From assembly GCF_000310245.1 (NCBI RefSeq), contig NC_020505.1:1274001-1338000 (forward strand): a stretch of DNA of 64,000 bases. The letters are read 5' to 3'. Made by a program: the position numbers and the translations under genes. The notes below the pieces were generated by a model. It was not told the origin of the DNA. It did not search any database and saw only the letters and a list, made by a program, of their open reading frames with translations. The stretch's first letter is position 1. The number at the start of each line of letters is the position of its first letter. Origin of the DNA: Candidatus Sulfuricurvum sp. RIFRC-1 (lineage in GTDB: Bacteria > Campylobacterota > Campylobacteria > Campylobacterales > Sulfurimonadaceae). This document shows positions 54,266 to 63,343 of this stretch, piece after piece.

Positions 54266-54274
54266 CCTAATGCA

Positions 54275-55201
<927 letters not shown>

Positions 55202-55226
55202 TTATTTTTGAACTTCACTTAGGTTG

Positions 55227-55243
55227 ATGCAAGGGGTGTTCTA
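55227..55243 (-). promoter_or_regulatory. Sigma-54-like element upstream of nifH (weak)
   Basis: On the minus strand the -12 half TTGCA is perfect, but the -24 half reads TAGAAC instead of TGGCAC, with one of the two key guanines missing. Spacing to the nifH start would give a leader of about 20-25 bases. Doubtful. Confidence 0.25.
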
Positions 55244-55276
55244 TGGTTTTTTGCGACAATTGACTGAACATAACGA

Positions 55277-55291
55277 CAAAATGGCATTTTG
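55277..55291. promoter_or_regulatory. Palindrome in the nifH upstream region (1)
   Basis: CAAAATG-G-CATTTTG is a perfect 7-1-7 inverted repeat 85 bases from the nifH start. Candidate operator. Confidence 0.4.
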
Positions 55292-55365
55292 AAGACAAAT
55301 TTGTAGGAATAGGTTTTGCAGGGGTCTCATAAACACCTTTTTCATTCATTTGATTAAAAAATAAG

Positions 55366-55380
55366 CGATCAATATGATCG
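55366..55380. promoter_or_regulatory. Palindrome in the nifH upstream region (2)
   Basis: CGATCA-ATA-TGATCG is a perfect 6-3-6 inverted repeat, 45 bases before the divergent CZB-like gene and 174 bases from nifH. Candidate operator for either gene. Confidence 0.4.
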
Positions 55381-55425
55381 AAAATTATTCCAAGCCGTTA
55401 CACTTCCATTAAAAAGGGATGGTTT

Positions 55426-55989
55426 ATGACGAATAAAGAAAAATCAATCCACAATCTCCACCAAGCGCGGACAACTCATATTCGCTGGGTCAATGCGATT
55501 AAACTTCTCGTTTCGGGTATTGAGACATCGCCTGATACCATTGCTCTCAGTCCGACCGATTCACTGTTTGGAAAATGGTTTTACGATGAAGCGATGCTCT
55601 TTAGTCTAGGAACTTCTCGAATGGTTCTCGAAGATATCGAAGAATTACTACTCACAGTGCATGACAAATACATGAAGATCTATCCTATCTATTATGGACA
55701 AAAAAAGAAAAATATTTTAGGTGGACTACTGGGAAGTAAAAATAAAGCAAGCGAACATGAAATCGAGCTCTCCCTTCGCTATTATGAAGAGATCATTGTC
55801 CTCTCGGATAAACTCAAACACAAACTTCGTATTTTAGAGAGTCAACTCATGAGTTTAGGAGAAGAGAAATTTGATCTCATTGCCGGATTTACAAACGTAG
55901 AAGTTCCAGCCCCGTTGAAGCTCAAAATCCCTGAACCGTCCAATAATGATGAAGAGGCTTATTATTATGGTACACGAGGGAGAGGGTAA
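55426..55989 (+). CDS. CZB-like (chemoreceptor zinc-binding type) cytosolic protein, degenerate
   Basis: A 187-residue helical protein divergent from nifH. Residues 12-90 resemble a stand-alone CZB domain: H18-x2-W21, then SLFGKW (46-51) where the family has C-x-[LF]-G-x-W, then H79. The zinc cysteine is replaced by S46 and only one of the two C-terminal histidines is seen, so zinc binding is doubtful. The C-terminal half has a KKKNILGGLLGSK stretch and a helix, then a proline-rich tail. The assignment is tentative. Its placement opposite nifH may mean it responds to nitrogenase expression conditions. Confidence 0.5.
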   Translation: MTNKEKSIHNLHQARTTHIRWVNAIKLLVSGIETSPDTIALSPTDSLFGKWFYDEAMLFSLGTSRMVLEDIEELLLTVHDKYMKIYPIYYGQKKKNILGGLLGSKNKASEHEIELSLRYYEEIIVLSDKLKHKLRILESQLMSLGEEKFDLIAGFTNVEVPAPLKLKIPEPSNNDEEAYYYGTRGRG

Positions 55990-55993
55990 TTTC

Positions 55994-58900
55994 CTATTCC
56001 CGAAGCAGTGCTTCGAAAGCTTCTCTGGAAACTGGTTTATAATAATAGTACCCTTGGATCGAATTTATACTGTTGAGACGTAAAAACTCCATCTCCTCAG
56101 CGCTTTCTACCCCTTCAGCCAATACGTCCAAATCCAACCCTTTTGCCAATGCGATAATTGCTTTTGCAATCGTTTGATTTTTGGGTTCATGGGTTATATT
56201 TCGGACGAAAGAGATATCAATTTTTAATTTATTGATTGGAAGATTTTTAAGATACGAAAGAGAAGAATAGCCTGTGCCGAAATCATCAATCGATACATGG
56301 AATCCTTTTACCCGTAGCTCTTCTAGCATTACAATGACTTTTTCAGGGTTTGAAAGGATCGAACGCTCCGTGATTTCGAGCTCGATCCATTCAGGCTTAC
56401 ATTGTGTCTCTTCTAAAATCCGCTCTAAGATTGCTATAAAATCGGTATGGACAAACTGGTTCGCTGCGACATTGACCGCGATACGACCCACCAAAAGATT
56501 GGAATCAAACCATCGTTTAGCTGTTTTAAAACTCTCGACTAATACAAATTCGCCGATTGCAAGGATTAGGCTGCTCTCCTCAGCAATCGGAATAAAATCC
56601 GATGGGGATATCGAACCTTGCGGTGAAAACCATCGGAGAAGTGCTTCGACTCCTACCATCAAGCCGTTGTTTGGATCAACTTGGGGCTGATAATAGAGCT
56701 CTAATTCGTGATTGGATAACGCTTTTTTGAGATTAGTCGAAATCGCCATACGATGACGTGAACGTTCAGTTAACGTGCTGTTGTAAAAACTAAAGGTATT
56801 TTTCCCTGAATTTTTAGCATCATACATAGCAGCATCAGCACACTGTAATAGCTCCTCCGTCGTTTGAGCATCTTTCGGATATTTAGCGATTCCGATGCTC
56901 GCAGTGACATAAACATCCTTTTCATCTATCCTAAAGGGGTCATTAAACATATCGGATATCTTATCCATTATTCTATCAATCAAATTTTTACTTCTTTGAC
57001 ACTGCACGACAACAACAAACTCATCCCCACCGCTACGTACGATGAATGAATCAGGCGGAAAGGTATTTTGAAGAATATGGGTCACATCAATAAGTAATTT
57101 ATCTCCGAAACTATGCCCGTAGGAATCATTGATCTCTTTAAATTCGTCCAGGTCAAGAAGCATAAATGCCAGTTTGACATTTTCAGAAAATTGCTTCTCC
57201 ATAAACTCATGTAAACTGAGATGGTTGGGCAGTCCGGTAAGTTCATCATGATGTGCCAAATGATCGTACCTCTCTTTTTCCGCAATGATTCTAATTTGGT
57301 CTTCTTTCTGTCGTGTTATGTCTTGCATTACACCTTGAACTTTACTAACTTCCCCCTCTTCAATGACAGGTGAACCGACGGTTCGTACCCATTTATGGAT
57401 TCCTGCAGCACTAATAATCTCCAGTTCCAAATCATACGCCCTACCCAGTGTAATGGCATCGTGTATCGCTTGCTCAATAATCGGGCGTGACTGAGGGGTA
57501 TAAAATTCAAGTCCTTTGCTGACATCAATAGACTCATTTGGAGGAAGATCATGGATACGGATGAGCTCATCCGTCCATTCCCCCTTCATCGTTTTTGTAT
57601 CAAAACTCCATCCCCCTATTTTGGCAATATAATTCGTTTGTGACAACAGCTGTTCATGGGCTCTTTTACGATATTTGCCGAGTTTTACCGCCCCATCAAC
57701 TCGGGCGATCAACTCACCGCTGTGAAACGGTTTTGAGAGATAATCGTCCGCACCGGAATTCAGCCCTTCAGTTTTATCAATCTCTCCCGCACGAGCTGAG
57801 AGCAAAATAATCGGCAACGAATAGGTATATTCGGCAGAACGTATTTTCTTTAACAATTCAAAACCGTTTAATCGTGGCATCATGACATCGCTTAGGACAA
57901 GATCCGGCAAACTTTTTTGACACATTTCCCATGCATCTTCCCCATCAACGGCCAAAGAGACACTGTATCCGGCATCTTCCAGCAATCGTTTGATAAATTC
58001 CCGCATATCCGCATTATCATCGGCCACGAGAATCTCTCCTTTGGTATTCTCTTTTGGAGTATAAATTTCATCTTTTTTATTTTCACTGCTCCAGCGTTTT
58101 GCTTCAGCTATGTATGTTTGTGTATGTCGTGGCAGTTTTCCAGATGCTTCATCATAAGATCTCTTGTGCTCAGAAGCTTCATGCTGAATTCCCAATGGCA
58201 TAGAAATGGTAAATGTCGTTCCCACTCCTACTTTGCTGGTAACTTCGATACTTCCCCCCTGAAGTTTCACCAGTTCTTGAACCAGCGACAAACCGATCCC
58301 TGTCCCCTCATAGGAACGTCCGTATGAATTTTCAACCCTGTAAAAACGTTCAAATAATTTTGGCAGTGCTTCTTCGGGAATTCCTATACCGGTGTCTTGA
58401 ATACGCAAAACTGCTTTTCCGTTCTCAGATCGGGTCGATACGGTAATGGAACCGTCCTGGGTAAACTTGAATGCGTTAGAGAGGAGATTTAAAACAATTT
58501 TTTCCCACATCTCTCTGTCTATTTCCACCCACTCGCGCATAGGGGGACAATCTACAATTAATTGAACATTGGCAAGTTCGGATGCCGATGAAAAATTACT
58601 CGCCAAATCAGCTGTCAACGTTGAGAGATCCGTTGCTTCATACGCTGCTCTCGCCCGGCCTGCTTCAATTCGTGAAAAGTCGAGAAGATTGTTGACCAAT
58701 TTCAACAATCGTAATGCATTGCGATGAATAATTTCAATATTTGCCGTAATCCGATCATCACCTAAATTTTGACGATTCCCAAGGAGTTCTTCAACAGGAG
58801 CCAACATTAAAGTCAAAGGGGTTCGGAACTCATGGGAAATATTGGAGAAAAATTCAGTTTTGAGTCGATCAAGCTCTTTGAGTTTGTCATTCAGAAGCAT

Positions 58901-59446
58901 GAGTTCTTTTTCTCTGGCTTTAATGAGACGATTAGCCTCTTTCACCTCTTTCGCCCGTTTTAAGACCTCTGCTTCAAGCCTGTTTGTTTGCATATCCGAT
59001 GATTGGCTGACGGTATTGTTCGCTTCTTTGAGCAATACAAAATCGGTTACATCTTCAACATTATGGATAATATATTCGACTTTATCCTCTTTTCCAAATA
59101 TCGGTGCATTTACGGGACTCCAGTATTTTACTTCATATCCCTCACTGCCGTCTCGGAGCGGAATGTCGTATTTTTGTATTCCCATAATATCGGTTTGACC
59201 ATATCGAACAACACTGTCCAAAGAAATATGCAGATCACTAACACCGCTGACGGATTCATCACTTGGATTATCAGGGAAAACTTCAAAGAGGGGTTTGCCT
59301 ATGACATTTTCACGCATAATACCCGTCGCATTCAAATAGTAATCGTTTACAGCAACGATTGTGTAGGCTTCATCCGCCTGTAAAATAAGATAAGGATGGG
59401 GACTCGCTTCAAAGAGTAGCTTGAAAAAGATTTCAGACTGACGCAT
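55994..59446 (-). CDS. Hybrid histidine kinase fused to PAS-GGDEF-EAL
   Basis: An 1150-residue cytosolic protein without membrane helices. Order: PAS (about 5-130), coiled coil (150-205), DHp with FFSNISHEFRTPLTLML (phospho-acceptor His near 220), HATPase (about 320-430; GTGIGLSLV), receiver (about 480-600; phospho-acceptor in VLSDVMMPRLNG), PAS (about 620-725), GGDEF (about 730-890; SGGDEF intact) and EAL (about 895-1150; GVEALLRW, DDFGTGYSSL). It can thus in principle sense, phosphorylate itself and both make and degrade c-di-GMP. It sits between the two nif operons. Confidence 0.93.
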   Translation of the reverse strand: MRQSEIFFKLLFEASPHPYLILQADEAYTIVAVNDYYLNATGIMRENVIGKPLFEVFPDNPSDESVSGVSDLHISLDSVVRYGQTDIMGIQKYDIPLRDGSEGYEVKYWSPVNAPIFGKEDKVEYIIHNVEDVTDFVLLKEANNTVSQSSDMQTNRLEAEVLKRAKEVKEANRLIKAREKELMLLNDKLKELDRLKTEFFSNISHEFRTPLTLMLAPVEELLGNRQNLGDDRITANIEIIHRNALRLLKLVNNLLDFSRIEAGRARAAYEATDLSTLTADLASNFSSASELANVQLIVDCPPMREWVEIDREMWEKIVLNLLSNAFKFTQDGSITVSTRSENGKAVLRIQDTGIGIPEEALPKLFERFYRVENSYGRSYEGTGIGLSLVQELVKLQGGSIEVTSKVGVGTTFTISMPLGIQHEASEHKRSYDEASGKLPRHTQTYIAEAKRWSSENKKDEIYTPKENTKGEILVADDNADMREFIKRLLEDAGYSVSLAVDGEDAWEMCQKSLPDLVLSDVMMPRLNGFELLKKIRSAEYTYSLPIILLSARAGEIDKTEGLNSGADDYLSKPFHSGELIARVDGAVKLGKYRKRAHEQLLSQTNYIAKIGGWSFDTKTMKGEWTDELIRIHDLPPNESIDVSKGLEFYTPQSRPIIEQAIHDAITLGRAYDLELEIISAAGIHKWVRTVGSPVIEEGEVSKVQGVMQDITRQKEDQIRIIAEKERYDHLAHHDELTGLPNHLSLHEFMEKQFSENVKLAFMLLDLDEFKEINDSYGHSFGDKLLIDVTHILQNTFPPDSFIVRSGGDEFVVVVQCQRSKNLIDRIMDKISDMFNDPFRIDEKDVYVTASIGIAKYPKDAQTTEELLQCADAAMYDAKNSGKNTFSFYNSTLTERSRHRMAISTNLKKALSNHELELYYQPQVDPNNGLMVGVEALLRWFSPQGSISPSDFIPIAEESSLILAIGEFVLVESFKTAKRWFDSNLLVGRIAVNVAANQFVHTDFIAILERILEETQCKPEWIELEITERSILSNPEKVIVMLEELRVKGFHVSIDDFGTGYSSLSYLKNLPINKLKIDISFVRNITHEPKNQTIAKAIIALAKGLDLDVLAEGVESAEEMEFLRLNSINSIQGYYYYKPVSREAFEALLRE

Positions 59447-59614
59447 AGGAATCTTCCAATCAATTAGATTTTATTCCGTTATATTATAACGCCTAATTGT
59501 AACTTTGCAGTCCGATATCGTTGTACTGTACAAAAGAGCATTATTGCATGCATATAACTCGATTTTATGCATTGTACTACCCGTATAATTAGCCTCTAAA
59601 TAATAAAATAATAT

Positions 59615-59635
59615 AATAGTTTATTCTAAACTATT
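59615..59635. promoter_or_regulatory. Perfect 21-base palindrome upstream of the membrane GGDEF gene
   Basis: AATAGTTTA-TTC-TAAACTATT, seven bases ahead of the SD (AAGGGG, 59643-59648). It could be a repressor operator or an mRNA hairpin. The remaining 206-base gap is AT-rich with TATAAT-like boxes (about 59584 and 59613). Confidence 0.5.
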
Positions 59636-59652
59636 GTGCTTGAAGGGGTTTG

Positions 59653-61218
59653 ATGCTCAATTTTATCGACTATATCTATTTTATCTACGGCCTTGCCTTT
59701 TTCATGTTTGGTTTTAGTATCCTCCACTATCCGATGGAAAATTCTATTTTCAAATTTACCCGCGAGTTAAAATATTTAGGCGTATTTGGAATTCTTCACG
59801 GTATATCCGAATGGCTTATCATGTTCAAATCATTGGGAAGCGAAGAGACGAAAGAGACATTTTACCTGGCCGGCTTGATTATGATGAGCCTCTCGTATGC
59901 TATCCTTTTCTATTTTTCCTTACGGGTTATTTGGAATAAAACATTTGCGATGATCACTCTTCTCATTATTATTTTTGGTTTGGGAGCATTACTGATAGGT
60001 TTTCATCAGTTCACCTTAGTAAATGTCAATATAATGGTTCGCTACTTCCTCGGTGCTCCGGGAATATTCATGACCGCATACATCTTTTTTCATCCATTCT
60101 ATCTCGTCCAAGGATCCGTATATGATGCGATGAAACGATGTGCTAATCTCCTTGCAAGCACTTTTTTTCTCTACGGTATCCTCGCAGGCCTCATTGTCCC
60201 CTCCGGAACATTTTTCCCCTCATCCGTAGTAAACGGAGCATCTTTTGAAGCACTCACTACGTTGCCGGTCGAGCTGTTCCGCGCCTTGTGCGCCATTGTG
60301 GCAAGCTATGCGATTACACAAATATTACGTGTATTTAAACACCAAACCGACTTTCATCTTCTCAGACTCTCAAAAGCCCTCGAAGAGAGCGGAGATACCG
60401 TAGTCATTACCGATACAGAGGGGAAAATAGAATATGTCAACCGTGCTTTTGAACAGCAATCAGGCTATTTAGCGCAGGAAGTGATCGGACATAAACCCAG
60501 TATACTCCGATCCGGCGAACACCAGAACTCCTTTTATCAACATCTATGGGATACGATCCTCTCAGGGGAGACCTATCGCGGAGTTCTGACCAATAAACGA
60601 AAAGATGCAACCCTTTATCATGAATTCAAAACCATCGTCCCGCTGAAAAACAAGCGTCAGGAACTCACGAATTTTATCTCTACCGGTAAAGATATTACCA
60701 CACGAATACTCTTTGAACATGAGCTGGAAAAAGCTGCATCTACCGATCCGCTGACCAATGCGGCAAACCGATTACAGTGTAATCGATGGCTCAAATTAGC
60801 CACTGAACATGCCCAGGATTCCAATATTTCAGTTGCCTTGATCCTTTTTGATATCGACGATTTCAAAAAAGTAAATGATACCTTCGGACATAATGCCGGT
60901 GATGATGTCCTGAGCAAAATTGCCGAAGTCGTCCGCAGCATAGTAAGAAGCAATGATATGTTCGCACGCTGGGGCGGTGAAGAGTTTGTCATTCTACAAA
61001 TAGACACACCTTTTGAGGGGACTATTGCCCTTGCCGAGCGGCTCAAAAAAGAGGTCGAGCACGCTACGTTTAAAGAGGTCGGTCAAATAACCGTTAGTAT
61101 CGGTGTAGCTCAATACAATGGTGTTGAGAGTATCGAATCATTTGTCAAAAAGGCAGATGATGCCATGTATCAGGCAAAAACGGAAGGAAAAAACAGGGTT
61201 ATCGTGAGCAAAAGATAA
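59653..61218 (+). CDS. Membrane PAS diguanylate cyclase
   Basis: A 521-residue inner-membrane protein. About seven helices fill residues 5-230; a PAS domain (about 235-350) and a GGDEF domain (about 360-520) follow. The active site reads GGEEF and an RxxD inhibitory site (RSND) precedes it, so it should be an active, feedback-controlled cyclase. The ATG at 59653 is preferred over the adjacent TTG because of the SD AAGGGG. The membrane part looks like an uncharacterised MASE-type sensor. It converges on the nif accessory operon. Confidence 0.9.
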   Translation: MLNFIDYIYFIYGLAFFMFGFSILHYPMENSIFKFTRELKYLGVFGILHGISEWLIMFKSLGSEETKETFYLAGLIMMSLSYAILFYFSLRVIWNKTFAMITLLIIIFGLGALLIGFHQFTLVNVNIMVRYFLGAPGIFMTAYIFFHPFYLVQGSVYDAMKRCANLLASTFFLYGILAGLIVPSGTFFPSSVVNGASFEALTTLPVELFRALCAIVASYAITQILRVFKHQTDFHLLRLSKALEESGDTVVITDTEGKIEYVNRAFEQQSGYLAQEVIGHKPSILRSGEHQNSFYQHLWDTILSGETYRGVLTNKRKDATLYHEFKTIVPLKNKRQELTNFISTGKDITTRILFEHELEKAASTDPLTNAANRLQCNRWLKLATEHAQDSNISVALILFDIDDFKKVNDTFGHNAGDDVLSKIAEVVRSIVRSNDMFARWGGEEFVILQIDTPFEGTIALAERLKKEVEHATFKEVGQITVSIGVAQYNGVESIESFVKKADDAMYQAKTEGKNRVIVSKR

Positions 61219-61226
61219 GCTATACC

Positions 61227-61679
61227 TCACGCTATCCGATACATCAAACCCATGTGGCTGGTAATGAATCCATACTTTTTATAGAATTCCATCGCTTTCG
61301 TATTGCGTAGATCGACCCCCAATGCCAATCTTCCCCATTCTCGCTGCTCTGCTTCATCGATTGCCGTTTCGAGCAGTTTTGTCCCGATGCCGCATCCGCG
61401 ATATGCTTCAGACACAACAACATCTTCAATAATGCCGACATACTCTCCCATAGCCGTGGAGATCACTCTCTGAAGGGAAATCATACCAACCACACAATGG
61501 TCAATTTCAGCAACCAAAACAACACTCTGCAAATTTTGGAGGAGTAGCTCCAATCCGCGAGATTGCGTCTCTGGATCAATCGTAAAATCATTTTCAATAG
61601 CGAAAAGTTCACTCAGAAGGTTGGCCATAGCAGGAATATCATCGCTGTAGCCCAAACGAATCGTTACGTTAGCGTCCAT
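61227..61679 (-). CDS. GNAT-family N-acetyltransferase
   Basis: A 150-residue acetyl-CoA-dependent acetyltransferase. The acetyl-CoA loop is RGCGIGTKLLE (about residues 94-104), with VVSEAYR upstream and a typical AMEFYKKYGF end (about 128-137). The substrate is unknown. It is the last gene of the minus-strand nif accessory operon and overlaps the preceding Cys protein gene by 11 bases. Confidence 0.87.
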   Translation of the reverse strand: MDANVTIRLGYSDDIPAMANLLSELFAIENDFTIDPETQSRGLELLLQNLQSVVLVAEIDHCVVGMISLQRVISTAMGEYVGIIEDVVVSEAYRGCGIGTKLLETAIDEAEQREWGRLALGVDLRNTKAMEFYKKYGFITSHMGLMYRIA

Positions 61680-61947
61680 TTTTCATCCGTTCTAAAATTT
61701 CGCCCAGTTTATCGTGGCGCAGCTGAATCAGCCTCTCGATCTCGTCATAATCAAATTTACCGAAATACGCCATATCAAAAAGTCTGAGAAGGGCTGCACG
61801 ACAACAGCTCTTGTCACACTCAGTTACGAGCTTTTTTGCTTTTTTATACGGCAGTGACGTCTCTTGAAAAAGCTTGATTGCATCGGCAACACTCTTACCG
61901 CCGCATTCACAGATTTCTGATGCGAGAACTTCTTCTTTCGTAGCCAT
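61669..61947 (-). CDS. Small cysteine-containing protein of the nif accessory operon
   Basis: A 92-residue helical protein I cannot name. Cysteines at about C13, C15, C44, C48 and C49 (ICECGG and CDKSCC) could hold a metal or Fe-S cluster; the layout is reminiscent of BFD-like [2Fe-2S] or NifU-central domains but not a clear match. It lies between a CCE_0567-like gene and a GNAT gene, so a link to nitrogenase cofactor or electron supply is suggested by context only. Confidence 0.6.
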   Translation of the reverse strand: MATKEEVLASEICECGGKSVADAIKLFQETSLPYKKAKKLVTECDKSCCRAALLRLFDMAYFGKFDYDEIERLIQLRHDKLGEILERMKNGR

Positions 61948-61958
61948 AATCCAACCCC

Positions 61959-62156
61959 TTAGAGGGAGTGTTCTGCTTTGTAGCTGTTGGCTTTTTCGAC
62001 TGCATCGTACAATTTTGCAGCCAATTCAGGCATTTTAACATGGTTCGTCCAGACCGTATCTTCGACAATATCATGTATCTCTGATGCAACTTCTACCGCT
62101 AAACGTTTGAGTTTCGCCAACTCTTTTTTATGATCTTGTTCAGTCATTTCCGACAT
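61959..62156 (-). CDS. CCE_0567-like (DUF683) nitrogen-fixation protein
   Basis: A 65-residue two-helix hairpin protein. The segment KKELAKLKRLAVEVASEIHD (residues 10-29), VEDTVWTNHVKMPELAAKLYDA matches the DUF683/CCE_0567 family found in nif clusters of cyanobacteria and proteobacteria. Histidines H28 and H39 may bind metal. Function is not known in detail. It follows the FeoA-like gene by 38 bases. Confidence 0.78.
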   Translation of the reverse strand: MSEMTEQDHKKELAKLKRLAVEVASEIHDIVEDTVWTNHVKMPELAAKLYDAVEKANSYKAEHSL

Positions 62157-62194
62157 AGTTAATCCTTTTTATTATTAATGTTATACACCTAAAG

Positions 62195-62419
62195 TTAAGC
62201 AACGCGTATCTCGATGTGGCGTGCTTGATCTTTTCCTAATGCAACGATTCGTTCACCGATCTGAACCTGTACACTGCTCTTAAAAAGTCCGTACCGTTTC
62301 ACACAGAGTGTCGCATTCGGACAAATTCCCATAGCGCAAAGATGATCTTTTAATACTTCATCCAATGCTATGGATAAGACTCTGCATTTTTCATTCACGC
62401 AGGATTCAAGAAGATTCAT
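62195..62419 (-). CDS. FeoA-like SH3-type protein
   Basis: A 74-residue FeoA-domain protein (IALDEVLKDHLCAMGICPNATLCVKRYG... V.IGERIVALGKDQARHIEI), a small SH3-like barrel. FeoA normally assists the iron transporter FeoB; here feoB is absent and the gene lies among nif accessory genes, where FeoA-like proteins are common and may serve iron or molybdenum supply. Cysteines at C7, C12, C28, C33 and C39 are more than usual for FeoA. Confidence 0.75.
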   Translation of the reverse strand: MNLLESCVNEKCRVLSIALDEVLKDHLCAMGICPNATLCVKRYGLFKSSVQVQIGERIVALGKDQARHIEIRVA

Positions 62420-62515
62420 GAATCAATCCTTTTAAAATTCTGACCCGAAGGGGCAAGCTTTAGTGCCTCAGCGGCAAGCGTAGAGATAGGGGTTTTACTC
62501 CTAGCTCGTTTAAAA

Positions 62516-63343
62516 TTAAAGTGAAAACGCGTAGATATTTTCAAATTTGACGTTGCGCGGCTCGCCGTAACACATATGAATAAAAGTACCTTTTTGCTGA
62601 AAATGGTATTTCTCAAACAATGCAACTGCATTGGCATTCCCCAGAGGAACGTCAGCAAGAACTTTTTTCAGCCCCCTGAAATACAAAACGCCCTGCATCA
62701 TTTTCTCAGCCTCGTCTTCAAACCCCGGTCTGCATTGCCACGGCCCTAAATAAACGCCGCGTGCATTGATGACACTGGAGTGTTGAAATGAGTTCGGCAA
62801 GGCAAATTTGAGTGAACTGTTGCGCTCCATCTCATCGAGCATAAACGCCATCCGATCTTCACCGAACGTTTCAAAATCCATTTTACGGATCATCGCATCG
62901 AAATTTCCTCCGTCGAGTTCTTTGGCCTGAGCGTTCGTAAAATTAAAAGGGGGTACTTTTCCGACATTGAGAAAACGCCCTACTTCCATAACCGCCTTAA
63001 ATCCGCTTTGCTCAAAAAAGCTTTTAAGATGAGGATTTGCATGGAGATACAGCGAGGGGTGTTCGTCTTTGAGGACTCCAAAAAGGGTATTGAACAACCG
63101 ACGTCCGATCCCCTGCTTTTGATGTGTCGGTCGTACCATAAAGTATTTGATCATCGCTGATGTCTCGAACTCTATGGCCATCACTGCACCGACAAGTACA
63201 CCATCTTCGTACGCCCCATAACATAAATGGGGTGCGTGCATCATCATGAGTTTAACATGATATCCATCCAGTAACCACCCCGTCTCTTCGGCAATTTTCA
63301 CAAGTTCAGGAACATCTACGAATTTAAGCCATCCTATATACAT
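62516..63343 (-). CDS. Tandem GNAT-domain acetyltransferase in the nif operon
   Basis: A 275-residue protein with two GNAT-like halves. The first (about 1-120) has the acetyl-CoA motif RPTHQKQGIGRRLFN (about 92-106). The second (about 130-270) ends in a GNANAVALFEKYHF stretch typical of GNAT folds. The substrate is unknown. It overlaps nifV by ten bases, so it is translated with it. A 96-base gap to the FeoA-like gene holds no gene. Confidence 0.82.
   Translation of the reverse strand: MYIGWLKFVDVPELVKIAEETGWLLDGYHVKLMMMHAPHLCYGAYEDGVLVGAVMAIEFETSAMIKYFMVRPTHQKQGIGRRLFNTLFGVLKDEHPSLYLHANPHLKSFFEQSGFKAVMEVGRFLNVGKVPPFNFTNAQAKELDGGNFDAMIRKMDFETFGEDRMAFMLDEMERNSSLKFALPNSFQHSSVINARGVYLGPWQCRPGFEDEAEKMMQGVLYFRGLKKVLADVPLGNANAVALFEKYHFQQKGTFIHMCYGEPRNVKFENIYAFSL

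Noticed and set aside
56274-59383. Several plus-strand frames of 60-138 aa opposite the large hybrid kinase
   Set aside because: Antisense shadows of a long well-conserved gene, no domain features.
62416-62658. 80-aa minus-strand frame between the GNAT and FeoA-like genes
   Set aside because: It overlaps the end of the GNAT gene in another frame and has no recognisable features.
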